Shown here piece by piece: positions 25,741-35,758 of a DNA stretch of 64,000 nt. The stretch is from Saccharopolyspora gloriosae (GTDB lineage Bacteria > Actinomycetota > Actinomycetes > Mycobacteriales > Pseudonocardiaceae), in NCBI RefSeq assembly GCF_022828475.1, contig NZ_CP059557.1, forward strand, positions 6,557,470-6,621,469. Direction: 5' to 3'. Every line of letters begins with the position of its first letter. The stretch's first letter is position 1. The notes under the pieces are model-generated. The model saw only the letters and a program-made list of their open reading frames with translations. It was not told the origin of the DNA and searched no databases. The position numbers were made by a program, and so were the translations under genes.

Positions 25741-26916
25741 ATGGTCGGCGTGACCGTGCTCGATTCGATGGTGCCGACCGCTGGACCCCTGCCTCAGTCC
25801 GCGCTGCGGATCGGGCCGTATGCCGTTGATCCGCCGGTGGTGCTCGCTCCGATGGCCGGGATCACGAACGTGGCGTTCCGCAGGTTGTGCCGGGAGTACG
25901 GCGCGGGGCTCTACGTCTGCGAGATGATCACCAGCCGGGCGTTGGTGGAGCGGCATCCGCAGACCATGCAGATGATCACGTTCGATGCCGATGAGCGGCC
26001 GCGGTCGATGCAGCTCTACGGCGTTGATCCGGTGACCATGGGCGAAGCCGTGCGGATGATCGTGGACGAGGATCTCGCCGATCACGTCGACATGAACTTC
26101 GGCTGCCCCGTTCCGAAGGTCACCCGCAAAGGCGGGGGCTCGGCGCTGCCGTACAAGCGGCGGCTGTTCGAGGACATCGTCACGGCCGCCGTTCGCGCCG
26201 CCGAACCGGCGGGCATCCCGGTGACCGTGAAGTTCCGCATCGGCATCGACGACGAACACCTCACCTACCTCGACGCCGGGCGGATCGCTGAGGAGTCCGG
26301 TGCCTCCGCCGTCGCGTTGCACGCGCGCACCGCCGCGCAGCGCTACTCCGGCACGGCCGACTGGTCCACGATCACCAGGCTCAAGGAGACCGTTCGCGGC
26401 ATCCCGGTGTTGGGCAACGGCGACATCTTCAGCGCCGACGACGCGCTGCGGATGATGGCCGAGACCGGCTGCGACGGCGTCGTCGTCGGGCGCGGGTGTC
26501 TCGGGCGGCCGTGGTTGTTCCGCGACCTCCAAGCCGCGTTCGCGGGGCAGGAGGTCCCGGCCGGGCCGAACCTCGGCGAAGTGCGGCGGGTGCTGCGCAG
26601 GCATGGCGAACTGCTCAGCGAGCACATGGGCGAGGAGAAGGGCGTGCGGGATCTGCGCAAGCACATGGCGCAGTACCTGCGGGGCTTCCCCATCGGCTCC
26701 GACCTGCGGCAGCGGTTCGGGCTTGTGTCCACCCTCGCCGAGCTGGACGACCTGCTGGCGGGCCTCGACCCGGACGTGCCGTTCCCCTCCGACGCCGAAG
26801 GCCCCCGCGGACGGCAGGGCTCCGCGGGCAAGGTGGTGCTGCCGGAGGGCTGGCTCGACGACCCCGAGGACAGATGCGTTCCCGCCGGAGCCGAAATCGA
26901 CCACAGCGGCGGCTGA
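25741..26916 (+). CDS. dusB: tRNA dihydrouridine synthase (DusB type)
   Basis: FMN-dependent enzyme reducing uridines in tRNA D-loops with NADPH. The 391-residue protein has the TIM-barrel signatures VLAPMAGITNVAFRRLC, the catalytic Cys C122 in DMNFGCPVPKVTRKGGGSAL, and the C-terminal helical tRNA-binding domain (EKGVRDLRKHMAQYL). Position is immediately downstream of tRNA-Lys. The ATG at 25741 was chosen; GTG at 25750 is an equally reasonable start. The last 60 residues, low in complexity, exceed the usual length. It probably forms an operon with the lipoprotein gene 7 bp downstream. Confidence 0.95.
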   Translation: MVGVTVLDSMVPTAGPLPQSALRIGPYAVDPPVVLAPMAGITNVAFRRLCREYGAGLYVCEMITSRALVERHPQTMQMITFDADERPRSMQLYGVDPVTMGEAVRMIVDEDLADHVDMNFGCPVPKVTRKGGGSALPYKRRLFEDIVTAAVRAAEPAGIPVTVKFRIGIDDEHLTYLDAGRIAEESGASAVALHARTAAQRYSGTADWSTITRLKETVRGIPVLGNGDIFSADDALRMMAETGCDGVVVGRGCLGRPWLFRDLQAAFAGQEVPAGPNLGEVRRVLRRHGELLSEHMGEEKGVRDLRKHMAQYLRGFPIGSDLRQRFGLVSTLAELDDLLAGLDPDVPFPSDAEGPRGRQGSAGKVVLPEGWLDDPEDRCVPAGAEIDHSGG

Positions 26917-26923
26917 CCGGACG

Positions 26924-27352
26924 ATGCGGACCGCACTCCTGTGCCTCGCGGCGTGCGCGCTCGCGGGGTGCTCCGCCACGCCGCAGGCGCCGCCGCGGCA
27001 GCAGCAGATCCGCGAGTACTTCGCCGTGAACAACGCCGCCGCGCGGCAAGGGCCGCAGGCGCAGCAGGACTTCTTCGGGCGAACTCAGCACCCCGACTAC
27101 ACGGATCTGACCTGCGAACTCGACGGGATCACGGTGGAGCTCGACCCGGCGCTGAGCACGCTGCGGCCCGATCCGGCTTACGCGCCCGACTCGACGGGAC
27201 CGCCGCGCGGCGAGGTGTGGGCGATCGGCGTGGAAGTAACGGTCCGTCACGAAGGCACGATCACCGGCAGGCAGATCGGATCACAGCACCTCGTGCTCCT
27301 CGACGGCCGAGTGCACGGATTCGCGCCCTGTCCCAACGAAAGCGGCTCATGA
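26924..27352 (+). CDS. putative lipoprotein, unknown function
   Basis: 142 residues. The N-terminal MRTALLCLAACALAGCSA is a lipoprotein signal with lipobox LAGC (C16 lipidated). The mature part is small and polar, with two Cys (in LTCELDG and FAPCPNE) likely to form a disulfide, and an immunoglobulin-like alternation of strands. No family is recognised. It starts 7 bp after dusB and is probably cotranscribed, which may simply be promoter sharing. Confidence 0.75.
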   Translation: MRTALLCLAACALAGCSATPQAPPRQQQIREYFAVNNAAARQGPQAQQDFFGRTQHPDYTDLTCELDGITVELDPALSTLRPDPAYAPDSTGPPRGEVWAIGVEVTVRHEGTITGRQIGSQHLVLLDGRVHGFAPCPNESGS

Positions 27353-27614
27353 CACGAGCGGAGAGCAACGCTTTGCGCAGCAGTGATGTGGAACACATCA
27401 TGATCGATTCGTCCGTGCGGGTGGGGACGAGCCGTTTTGCTTCCACCCGATCTCCCGGCCGGGTACACACCAAGACAGTCCGGCGACGTGAGACGCACTC
27501 ACCAATTTGGAGCAAAGATTGGTAAGCCGGATGAGCGAATTCCGCAGTACGCGCGTCCCGGCGCCTCAAGCGACCCGCCGGAGCCGACGACACCACGGAC
27601 GGGAGGTGACAGCG

Positions 27615-28505
27615 ATGACCGGATTGCGCGACGGTTTCGCCGGACCCGAACCTCTGCGCGAGGACGTCGCGCGTTCGTTGTGCCCCGCTCCGGCGCCACC
27701 GCCGGATCTCGGGCCGCGACGCACGCGCCACGAGCTCGCCAACGAGGGCGGCATGGTGGAACTGCACGAGTCGATCGCGGCGCTGCTCGCATCCCGCGGC
27801 CAATGGCGGCAGGCGTATCACCACCTGCGTTCCGCGCTGGACCTGCTCTCCACCCAGGACACCCCGCGGGTTCCGGAACAGCTCCGGCACGAGGTGAACC
27901 GGCTGCGGCGCGAGCACGCCGAGGCCCGCGAGCAGAGCCTGCGCGACAGCCTCACCGCCAGCTACAACCGCCGGTACCTCGACGAACGCCTCGCTGATCT
28001 GCTCGCCGTGGACAGCGCGGGCGGGCTCGCCGTCGGGCTCGTCGACCTCGACTGGTTCAAGCAGGTCAACGACACCTACGGGCACCTGCTCGGGGACCGG
28101 GTGCTGCAGCGGGTCGTCGACCTGTTGCAAGAGGCGCTGCCGTCCGGCTCGTTCTGCGCCCGATACGGGGGCGAGGAGTTCGTGCTCGTGCTGCCCACCA
28201 TCGACGCCGCTCGTGCCGTCGCGGTGTGCGAAGCGGCTCGCATCCGCATCGAGCGGTTCCCTTGGTCACAACTCGCTCCGGGACTGCGCGTCACCGTGAG
28301 CATCGGCATGACGCACGAACCGGACACCGGACAGCAGGACTCGCCCGCCGCCACCGCCGAACAGCAGCTCATCGGCGCGGACGCCCTGCTGTACGCGGCG
28401 AAGCAATCCGGGCGCAACGCGGTCGCCTACCGGTCCGCCAGCGAGGTCCACATCGCGGGCCTGGCCGCCGAACGTAGAACCGGAGCCAGATTGCTCGGTT
28501 ACTGA
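27615..28505 (+). CDS. diguanylate cyclase (GGDEF domain)
   Basis: 296-residue cytosolic protein making c-di-GMP from two GTP. The N-terminal 110 residues are helical with a TPR-like hairpin (about 48-80) and an amphipathic coiled stretch, then the GGDEF domain: LTASYNRRYLDERL, the metal site VDLDWFKQVND, and the active loop GGEEF at 185-189. The usual I-site RxxD five residues before the loop is absent, so product inhibition is not expected. ATG 27615 was chosen for GGGAGGTGA just upstream. The window also encodes RsiG, a c-di-GMP-dependent anti-sigma factor. The input signal is unknown. Confidence 0.92.
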   Translation: MTGLRDGFAGPEPLREDVARSLCPAPAPPPDLGPRRTRHELANEGGMVELHESIAALLASRGQWRQAYHHLRSALDLLSTQDTPRVPEQLRHEVNRLRREHAEAREQSLRDSLTASYNRRYLDERLADLLAVDSAGGLAVGLVDLDWFKQVNDTYGHLLGDRVLQRVVDLLQEALPSGSFCARYGGEEFVLVLPTIDAARAVAVCEAARIRIERFPWSQLAPGLRVTVSIGMTHEPDTGQQDSPAATAEQQLIGADALLYAAKQSGRNAVAYRSASEVHIAGLAAERRTGARLLGY

Positions 28506-28763
28506 GGGCGATCTTCCCGGGACTGGTCGTACCTACATTGGGTATCTAAGCCGGTCAGGCGGCGTAACACAGTTGGGCGATCTGGCCCACAATCTCAGTG
28601 AATCGTGCACTGATTGTGAAGAAATTGTCGCCCACTATCGTCAGTTCGGGCGATCAGCCGTACTATCTCGGGAGCGTTAAGCGATAGGACTTCGGGGAGT
28701 CGACCGCTGACGCCCATACCGAACGACGACACCATCGACTTCGACGGTGGGGAGGGAACACGG

Positions 28764-31700
28764 GTGCCGCAGGACCCCCGGCATGGCCAGCACGGGCACC
28801 ACAGTCCCCACCAAGACGGGGGGCCGCCCCGGACGAGGACAACGCCCCCGATCAGCAGTCCGGGCGCCGCCGCCGCGCATTAGGCGACGACGGCACCGGT
28901 GGGACCCGCGTATTCGACCTGCTGTCCAAGCACGGCAAGGCGCCCGGCGCGGGCACCGGCTCGCACCGTCGAGCGGCCGAGCCCGAAACCCCGGACAGCG
29001 GTGGCGGGCGCCGAGCGCGCTCCGCCTCTCCCGCGCAACCCCCGCAGTCCTCTTCGCCGCAGTCCGCGCAGCAGCCCTCGGCGCAACAGCCGCCGTCCGG
29101 TCCGCAAGGCGGAGCCGAGTCGCCCGGTTCGCACCACGCTCCGCAGGCACCGTCTCGCGGACGTCCCGGTCGCAGCGGCCCGCCCGCCGAGCGCCGGTCC
29201 GACTGGACCCCGCCCGAATCGGCCTCCCGGCCTCCGACCGGGCGCACCCGGCCCGCGGCCCCGACCCGGCCGCCCGGCGACGGCAGGCACTCCGAACCGC
29301 ACGGCACCCAGCAGCCCGCACCGCCGAACCGGCAGGCGCCGCAGCGTCCCCAGCAGCCGCCGGCCGCTCCGCAGCAGCCCGCCCAGCAGCCCGCCCAGCA
29401 GCCGCCCGCCCAGCAGCCGTCTGCGCCGCAGGCGTCTGCGCCGCAGGCGTCTGCGCCGCAGGCGTCTGCGCCGCAGGCGCAGGAGTGGTCGGCGCCCGCC
29501 CGGCCCCAGCAGGCGTCCGGACAGCCCCAGCAAGGGCCTGCCGCGCCGCAGAACCGCGCGCAGGCACCGGCTCCGCAAGCACCCGCGCCGCAGGAACAGC
29601 GCCGCGCGCGTCCCGAGCCGCCCGCGGAGAGCGACACCCGTCGGCCGGGACACCCGCAAACCGGCAGGCAGCCCGCTCCGGGCCACCCCCAGACCGGCAG
29701 GCAACCCGCCCCCGGGCGCCCGCAGCGTCCGCCGCAGGAGCCGCCGCAGCGCCGCCCGGAACCCGGTCGCCCGTCCCCGCAGCAGGCCGCCGCGGGCGCG
29801 CTGGGGGCCGCTCCGGACGCCGATGCCACCCACATCACGCAGGCGCTCTCCGGCGAACCGCCCGCCGAGCCCGAAGCCGCTCCGCGCAGGCGCCGGGAAG
29901 CACCGGCGAACGACGGCGAACGCCCGCAGGGGCGGCCCGGCCGTCCGGGACGGCCCGGTCCCGCACGCCCTGCGGCGCAGGCCGCGGCCGCCGATGCCGA
30001 AGAGACCGCGGTGGTCCCCGCCGTTCCCGCCGAGCCGGAGGCCGCCGACGAAGGCACCAAGGTCACCCGCGCTCCCGAGCCGAAGTCCGCGCGTCCCGAC
30101 AAGGCCGCGGACGAGACCGCCGTCGTCGCCCCGGTCAGCGGTGACGACGAGGACGAGGACGAGCACGACTCGGCGGGCGACAGCGACGAGGTCCGCCAGA
30201 TCGACGCGACGCTGGCCAGGTTCTCCGCGGTGCACGACCAGATCGCCGTCGAAGAGGACGCCCGCCGCAAGAAGTACTCGTGGCTGTTCGGCATGCGCAA
30301 GGAACCCGAACTGGGCCGCGACATGCCGTTCGACTTCGTCGAGGGCCGCGAGGCCGGCTCCTCCCGGATGGACTGGAAGAAGGAGCAGCGCAAGCGCCGC
30401 ACGATCCGCATCCTCAAGGCGCTCGCGGTGGCGGCCGCGCTGACGATCTTCGTCGCGACCGGGATCGGCTGGAGCGCGAAGGCGTGGGTGGACGCGAAGT
30501 TCAAGGACATCGCCGCCCTCGACCCGAACTCCTCGTCCATCAAGGACATCTCGAAGCAGTCCGGTGACCGCAACTTCCTGCTGCTCGGCTCCGACACCCG
30601 CGCGGGCTCGACCGCCGCGGACGGAGTCGGCGACACCACCGACGAGCCGGGTGCGCGCGCCGACTCGACGATGATCGCGCACATCCCGGCCGACCGGAGC
30701 CGAGTGCTCGTCGTCTCCTTCCCGCGCGACCTCCAGGTCGACATCCCCAGCTGCGAACGCTGGAACCCCGACACCGGCCAGTACACCGGCGAGCAACTCC
30801 CGCCGCGCCCGGCCACGAAGCTGAACGAGGCCTACGCGGTCGGCGGTCCGAAGTGCACCACCAAGGTCGTGCAGCAGCTCTCCGGCCTGTCCATGACGAA
30901 CTTCCTCGGCATCGACTTCCAGGGCTTCAAGTCCATGGTCGACGCGATGCACGGGGTGGACATCTGCTCGGAAATCCCGATCGTGGACCGCAAGCTCGGT
31001 GTGGTGCTGCCGAACGCGGGTCAGCAGACCCTCACCGGCACGCAGGCGCTGAACTACGTGCGCGCCCGCTACGTGGAGGGCGATCCCACCTCGGACTACG
31101 GCCGGATGCAGCGCCAGCAGTTGTTCCTGTCGTCGCTGCTGCGCAAGGCCATGTCGGGGCAAGTCCTGATGGATCCGCAGAAGCTCGGCGGTTTCGTCGA
31201 CGCGGTCGCGGCGAACACGTTCGGCGAGAACGTCGGCACCGATCAGCTGCTGGAACTGGGCCGGTCCATGCAGGGCATGGACGCCGACAAGGTCACCTTC
31301 ATCACGGTGCCGACCACCGGTTACGCCAACGACCAGGGGATGGAAGAGCTCAACCAGGCCGATTCGGCCGCGTTGTTCCGCGCCATCATCGAGGACACGC
31401 CGGTGGCGCAGCAGCCACCCGCCCCTCCGGGAAGTGCGGGTGGCGCGGGGCCGGCTTCGACCGCTCCCGCCGCTTTCGGTGCGGGCGCGGCCACCGCGAA
31501 GCCTTCCGACGTGCCGGTGCGCGTCGTCAACGCCTCGGGCAAGGACGGTTTGGCCGGTCGCACCGCTGATCAGCTCGGCAACGCCGGTTACGTGGTCTCC
31601 GGGTCGGAGACGCTGACGCAGTCGGCGTCGCGGACCGTCGTCCGGCACAGCGCGGCGAACGCGGCGGCGGCACGGCTGCTGGCGTCGGCGGTTCCGGGGG

Positions 31701-31849
31701 CGACGACGGAGCAGGATCCGGTGGCGGGCGACGAGCTGCGACTGGAGTTGGGCACCGCCTACGACGGTTCGGTGCAGGCGCCGGGAGCGGCTCAGCCGAT
31801 GCCGAACGATCTCTCGACGGTGAACGCGGGCTCCGACATGTGCGGCTGA
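28764..31849 (+). CDS. LytR-CpsA-Psr (LCP) cell-wall protein; frameshift in N-terminal G6 run
   Basis: LCP proteins transfer teichoic acid or arabinogalactan-type polymers from lipid carriers to peptidoglycan. Order: a long Pro/Gln/Ala-rich cytosolic tail, a membrane helix (about 30415-30470), the LCP domain (NFLLLGSDTRAG, then STMIAHIPADRSRVLVVSFPRD and LNEAYAVGG) and a LytR_C domain (VPVRVVNASGKDGLAGRTAD). The GTG at 28764 has GGGAGGG 8 nt upstream, but its frame runs into a stop at about 28881. The long frame joins it only if the G run at 28818-28823 had seven Gs. No ATG/GTG/TTG occurs in the long frame before GTG 30011, where annotation software would start. Probably a full gene of about 1028 codons with an indel or base-call error. 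Confidence 0.85.
29419..29478 (+). repeat. four perfect 15-bp tandem repeats inside the LCP gene
   Basis: GTCTGCGCCGCAGGC occurs four times head to tail, encoding SAPQA units in the disordered N-terminal tail. It is a coding minisatellite that can change length without shifting the frame, not a CRISPR array. Confidence 0.85.
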
Positions 31850-32034
31850 TGCGGCCTTCCGCCCGGCATCCGGCGGTGTCCGTTTTGCTCCATTTTCGTC
31901 TTGTCGGGACGCGACCGTCTCTGATCGGATGGTGAGCCCTGCAATACCACTCGAACGGGGCCATCATGGTCCGTTCACCGCTGATTCACCATCGTGCGTC
32001 TTGTCCGATTCTTCCCGGAAGTAAGGTGACCGGC

Positions 32035-32682
32035 ATGCGTGAGGTCTACCAGGAACAGCTCGGCGATCTCGCCGAGGAACTCGCCTCGATGTCGACCATG
32101 GTCGGAACGGCGATGGAACGTGCCACGAAGGCGCTGCTGGAGGCCGATCTGACTCTGGCCGAACAGGTCATCGAGGAGGACGTGCACGTCGACGAGGCTC
32201 GTGCACGTGCCGAGGAGCAGGCGTTCGGCCTGCTGGCTCTGCAGGCGCCCGTCGCGGGCGATCTGCGCACCGTCATCTCCACCATCCACGCCGCCGAAGA
32301 CTTGGAGCGCATGGGCGACCTCGCGCTGCACGTCGCGAAGGCGGCTCGCCGCAGACACCCCCAGCCCGTGCTCCCGGAGCCGGTCCAGGACTACTTCGCC
32401 GAGATGGGCCGGGTCGCCGTCGACCTGTGCGCCCGCGCCGCCGCGGTGATCCGCTCCAGGGACATCGAGGCCGCCCGCGACCTCGAGGCCGCCGACGACG
32501 CCGTGGACGACCTGCACCGGCACCTGTTCACCGTGATGATGCGGCCCGACTGGTCGCACGGTGTGGCCGCCGCCGTCGACGTCACGCTGCTCGGCCGGTT
32601 CTACGAGCGGTTCGCCGACCACGCGGTCGCCGTGGGCCGCCGCGTCGTGTTCACCGTGACCGGCAGCATGCCGACCAGCTGA
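32035..32682 (+). CDS. phoU: phosphate signalling regulator PhoU
   Basis: 215-residue protein of two three-helix PhoU repeats (about 10-110 and 115-210). It has the metal-binding signature E/DxxxD-like segments ([15 protein letters not shown] and [14 protein letters not shown]) and [16 protein letters not shown]. PhoU links the Pst transporter with the PhoR/PhoP two-component system and represses the pho regulon when phosphate is ample. AAGGTGA precedes the ATG. It lies 1.4 kb from pst on the opposite strand, with one regulator between, the usual neighbourhood in actinomycetes. Confidence 0.95.
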   Translation: MREVYQEQLGDLAEELASMSTMVGTAMERATKALLEADLTLAEQVIEEDVHVDEARARAEEQAFGLLALQAPVAGDLRTVISTIHAAEDLERMGDLALHVAKAARRRHPQPVLPEPVQDYFAEMGRVAVDLCARAAAVIRSRDIEAARDLEAADDAVDDLHRHLFTVMMRPDWSHGVAAAVDVTLLGRFYERFADHAVAVGRRVVFTVTGSMPTS

Positions 32683-32697
32683 CCCGATCAAGCGATG

Positions 32698-32726
32698 ACG
32701 CCCGCCGGCCCGTTCCCGGCGGGCGT
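32698..32726. terminator. hairpin terminator after phoU
   Basis: Perfect 11-bp arms (32698-32708 with 32716-32726), 7-nt loop, 15 bp after the stop, followed by TGTGCTGTT. Confidence 0.7.
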
Positions 32727-32814
32727 TGTGCTGTTCGGGGCAGGTCAGAGGCGGTTTCAGCGGGTGATCGGGTGAACGCGGAACAGGACTGATCGGACCC
32801 GAAACGGCAACCGA

Positions 32815-32826
32815 AGTATTAATACT
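32815..32826. promoter_or_regulatory. AT-rich palindrome upstream of the XRE-DUF5753 gene
   Basis: AGTATTAATACT is a perfect 12-bp palindrome in otherwise GC-rich DNA, 99 bp before the GTG at 32926. A likely operator or part of the promoter for the regulator. Confidence 0.5.
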
Positions 32827-32925
32827 AGGTCTCAGCAGTCGATGACCCGAATGCCGTGTGCGATCGTCATGCCGTGACCAGCAGCGATGAGTCGCGCCCT
32901 GACGCCGTCCCGACGGAGGCCGAGG

Positions 32926-33783
32926 GTGCATAACAGTCCGACCGTGCACCGCCGCCGCCTCGGCGGTGAATTGCGCAAACTGCGCGAGACAGCGGGCCGC
33001 ACGCACCGCGAGGTCGCCGCCCACCTGGACTGCTCGCAAGGCAAGATCAGCCAGATCGAGCTGGGCCGGGTGCCGGTGCGCACCTCCGACGTGCGGTTGA
33101 TGGCCGAGTTCTACGGCATCACCGGCGACCGGATCACCGACCTGATCGAACTCGCCCAGGGCTCCAAGGAACGCGGCTGGTGGCAGCGGTATCCGACGAC
33201 CGCGCAGCGCCCCGGCTTCGAAACGCACCTCGGCTTGGAGACCGCCGCCAAGGCCGTGAGCTGCTTCGGCGCCGATCCCATCCCGGAGCTGCTGCACACC
33301 GCGGAGTACAGCGCGGCGCTGTTCGGCACCGAGTTGCACCCGCCCGGCGAATCCGACGGGCAGGAACGGCTCACCGTCACCACCACCCGCCAGCAGCGGC
33401 TGCTCGGCAACGAGCCGCTGGAGCTGTGGGCGGTGCTCGACGAGGCCGCGCTGCGCCGCTCGATCGGCGGCCCCGTGGTGATGCGCCAGCAGCTGGAGCA
33501 CCTGGTGCTGATGGGCTACCGGCGCAACGTGACGATCCAGGTGCTGCCGTTCGGGCACGGCGGTCATCCGCTGATGGGCGAACGGATCTCGGTGTTCTCG
33601 TTCCCCGACGAGGCCGACCCGCAGGTCGTGCACGTGGGCGACACCGCGGGCTCCCGCTTCCTGGACAAGCCCGCAGACACCGGGGACTACCTGACCGCCT
33701 TCGAACGGGTCTGCGGCATCGCCCTGCCCCCGAAGGACTCCAGCGCCTTCATCTCAGCCGTCGCGGACGACTGGAAGGCGTAA
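32926..33783 (+). CDS. XRE helix-turn-helix protein with DUF5753 domain
   Basis: 285 residues. The N-terminal HTH (about 10-65, LRKLRETAGRTHREVAAHLD and CSQGKISQIELGRV) is followed by DUF5753 (LGLETAAKAVSCFGADPIPE, then LLHTAEYS and TRQQRLL). This architecture is very frequent in differentiating actinomycetes and is usually accompanied by a small DUF397 protein; none is seen here. GTG at 32926 has GGAGG 6 nt upstream. Its role may be in development or secondary metabolism, but no target is known. Confidence 0.92.
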   Translation: MHNSPTVHRRRLGGELRKLRETAGRTHREVAAHLDCSQGKISQIELGRVPVRTSDVRLMAEFYGITGDRITDLIELAQGSKERGWWQRYPTTAQRPGFETHLGLETAAKAVSCFGADPIPELLHTAEYSAALFGTELHPPGESDGQERLTVTTTRQQRLLGNEPLELWAVLDEAALRRSIGGPVVMRQQLEHLVLMGYRRNVTIQVLPFGHGGHPLMGERISVFSFPDEADPQVVHVGDTAGSRFLDKPADTGDYLTAFERVCGIALPPKDSSAFISAVADDWKA

Positions 33784-33801
33784 CCGAGATCGCCACGGCA
33801 A

Positions 33802-33833
33802 AGAGCCCGCCCCGGAAATCCAGGGCGGGCTCT
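33802..33833. terminator. hairpin terminator after the XRE-DUF5753 gene
   Basis: Perfect 11-bp arms (33802-33812 and 33823-33833) with a 10-nt loop, 19 bp past the stop codon. Confidence 0.65.
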
Positions 33834-33863
33834 GCTCGAAACTCCTGCGGTGTGGTTTTGTTC

Positions 33864-34030
33864 GGTGTCTTGTCAGCGGCGAAGCCGATGAGCAGTGACC
33901 AGCTAGAGCAAGACGACCACCGGCGGGTTCTCAGCGGCTTCCTCGCGAGGACAGCCATTTCGCTGTGTAGGGAGCTACATGAGAAATGGATCCCGCAGCG
34001 AGGAAGCCGCTGAGGTTCCGCTGAGCGACC
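33864..34030 (+). repeat. dispersed intergenic element, copy 2 (perfect 17-bp arms)
   Basis: Starts GGTGTCTTGTCAGCGGCGAA. The inner arms CTCAGCGGCTTCCTCGC (33930-33946) and GCGAGGAAGCCGCTGAG (33998-34014) are perfectly complementary. It lies between the convergent XRE and pstB genes; its end replaces the usual CCCGGACACC. Confidence 0.8.
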
Positions 34031-34056
34031 AGCTACGCAGGCCGTTCAAAGGAGCG

Positions 34057-34833
34057 TCAGCCGAAGCGGCCCGAGATGTAGTCCTCGGTCGCTTTTTGAC
34101 TGGGGTTGGAGAAGATCCGGCCGGTCTCGTCGATCTCGACGAGTTCGCCCGGCTCGCCCACGGCCCGCAGGTTGAAGAACGCGGTCTGGTCGCTGACCCG
34201 CGCCGCCTGCTGCATGTTGTGGGTGACGATGACGATCGTGTACTCCTGCTTCAGCGTGGAGATCAGGTCCTCGATCGCCAGCGTGGAGATCGGGTCCAGC
34301 GCCGAGCACGGCTCGTCCATCAGCAGCACGTCCGGCTCCACCGCGATAGCGCGGGCGATGCACAGCCGCTGCTGCTGACCGCCGGAGAGGCCGCCGCCGG
34401 GCTTGCCCAGCCGGTCCTTGACCTCTTCCCACAGGTTCGCGCCGCGCAGCGCCCGCTCGGCGACCTCGTCGAGGCGCTTCTTGTTCTTCTCCCCGGCGAG
34501 CTTCAGCCCCGCCACCACGTTGTCCCGGATGGACATCGTGGGGAACGGGTTCGGCCGCTGGAACACCATGCCGATGGTGCGGCGGACCTGCACCGGGTCG
34601 ACCTGGGCGCCGTAGATGTCCTCGCCGTCGATGAGCACCTTGCCCTCGACGCGAGCACCGGCGATGACTTCGTGCATCCGGTTCAGCGAACGCAGCACGG
34701 TCGACTTGCCACAGCCCGAGGGGCCGATGAACGCGGTGACGCTGCGAGCCGGAACCTGCAAGGTCACGTCCTGCACGGCGTGGAACTTGCCGTAGTACAG
34801 GTTGAGGTCCTTGATATCGAGACGCTTGGCCAT
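34057..34833 (-). CDS. pstB: phosphate ABC transporter ATP-binding protein
   Basis: 258-residue cytoplasmic ATPase of the high-affinity phosphate importer PstSCAB. Walker [10 protein letters not shown] (about 38-46), the Q-loop [13 protein letters not shown] specific for PstB, signature [14 protein letters not shown], Walker [14 protein letters not shown] and the switch His in [11 protein letters not shown] are all intact. It is the last gene of pstS-pstC-pstA-pstB, 10 bp after pstA. A dispersed repeat and the XRE terminator separate it from the convergent gene downstream. Confidence 0.98.
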   Translation of the reverse strand: MAKRLDIKDLNLYYGKFHAVQDVTLQVPARSVTAFIGPSGCGKSTVLRSLNRMHEVIAGARVEGKVLIDGEDIYGAQVDPVQVRRTIGMVFQRPNPFPTMSIRDNVVAGLKLAGEKNKKRLDEVAERALRGANLWEEVKDRLGKPGGGLSGGQQQRLCIARAIAVEPDVLLMDEPCSALDPISTLAIEDLISTLKQEYTIVIVTHNMQQAARVSDQTAFFNLRAVGEPGELVEIDETGRIFSNPSQKATEDYISGRFG

Positions 34834-34843
34834 GAAAACCGCC

Positions 34844-35758
34844 CTACTTGGTCTTGACGGCGAACAGCCTCGACAGCAGCGACGCAGCGAGGTTGATCAG
34901 CATGATGACGAGAACGAGGGTGAGCGCGGCGCCCCAGACGCGGTAGTCGCCCGCTTCGGTGCCGGTGCTGCGCTCGGTGTAGATGACCAGCGGCAACGAG
35001 GCCAGGCCGCCTTCGAAGATGTTGAAGCTGATGGCCTTCGCGTAGCCCACCAGGATCAGCAGCGGCGCCGTTTCGCCGAGCACTCGCGCCAAGCCCAGCA
35101 TGACGCCGGTCAGGATGCCGGACAGCGCGGTCGGCAGGACGATCTTGACGATCGTCTTCCACTTCGGCACGCCCAGCGCGTAGGAGGCTTCGCGCAGTTC
35201 GTCCGGGACGATCAGCAGCATCGTCTCGGTGACTCGCACGACCACCGGAACCATCAGCAGCACCAGGGACAGCGCCACCGCGAAGCCACTGCGGTTGAAG
35301 CCGAACGTGGTGATCCACAGCGCGTAGATGAACAGGCCAGCCACGATCGAGGGCAGGCCGCTGAGGATGTCCACGGTGAACGTGGCGACCTTCGCGAAGC
35401 GGGAGTCCCGCCCGTACTCGATCAGGTAGATGCCGACGAGCACGCCCAGCGGCACCGAGATGAGCGCGCACACGAGGCCTTCGAGCAGGGTCCCCATCAG
35501 CGCGTGGTAGATGCCGCCGTTGAAGTCGTTCGCGGTCAGCCCGTTGAACGAGTGGCTCCACCAGTCCGCCTTCAGCAGCGGCGCGAGACCTTTCTGCAGC
35601 AGCGTGAACAGCACCCACAGCAGCGGGATCACGGCGATCACGAACGCCGCCCCGAACAGCGTGGTCGCCGCGCCGTTCTTCACCTTCCGCCCGAACCCGA
35701 GCGGCTGGAACGCCGGTGTCGCGGCGGGCCGTTCCACGTCAGCGGTGTCCGTTCTCAT
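34844..35758 (-). CDS. pstA: phosphate ABC transporter permease PstA
   Basis: 304 residues with six membrane helices and the permease EAA-type loop ([20 protein letters not shown]). The cytosolic N-terminus is about 30 residues. It pairs with PstC to form the phosphate channel. Its ATG overlaps the pstC stop by 4 nt, showing translational coupling. Normal length. Confidence 0.97.
   Translation of the reverse strand: MRTDTADVERPAATPAFQPLGFGRKVKNGAATTLFGAAFVIAVIPLLWVLFTLLQKGLAPLLKADWWSHSFNGLTANDFNGGIYHALMGTLLEGLVCALISVPLGVLVGIYLIEYGRDSRFAKVATFTVDILSGLPSIVAGLFIYALWITTFGFNRSGFAVALSLVLLMVPVVVRVTETMLLIVPDELREASYALGVPKWKTIVKIVLPTALSGILTGVMLGLARVLGETAPLLILVGYAKAISFNIFEGGLASLPLVIYTERSTGTEAGDYRVWGAALTLVLVIMLINLAASLLSRLFAVKTK

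Noticed and set aside
29419-29478. Short tandem repeats considered as a CRISPR array
   Set aside because: Head-to-tail 15-bp units without spacers, inside a coding region for SAPQA repeats.
28880-31648. A 922-codon minus-strand open frame over the LCP gene
   Set aside because: Antisense shadow of the LCP coding frame, rich in Gly/Arg/Leu repeats, with no domain or ribosome binding site.
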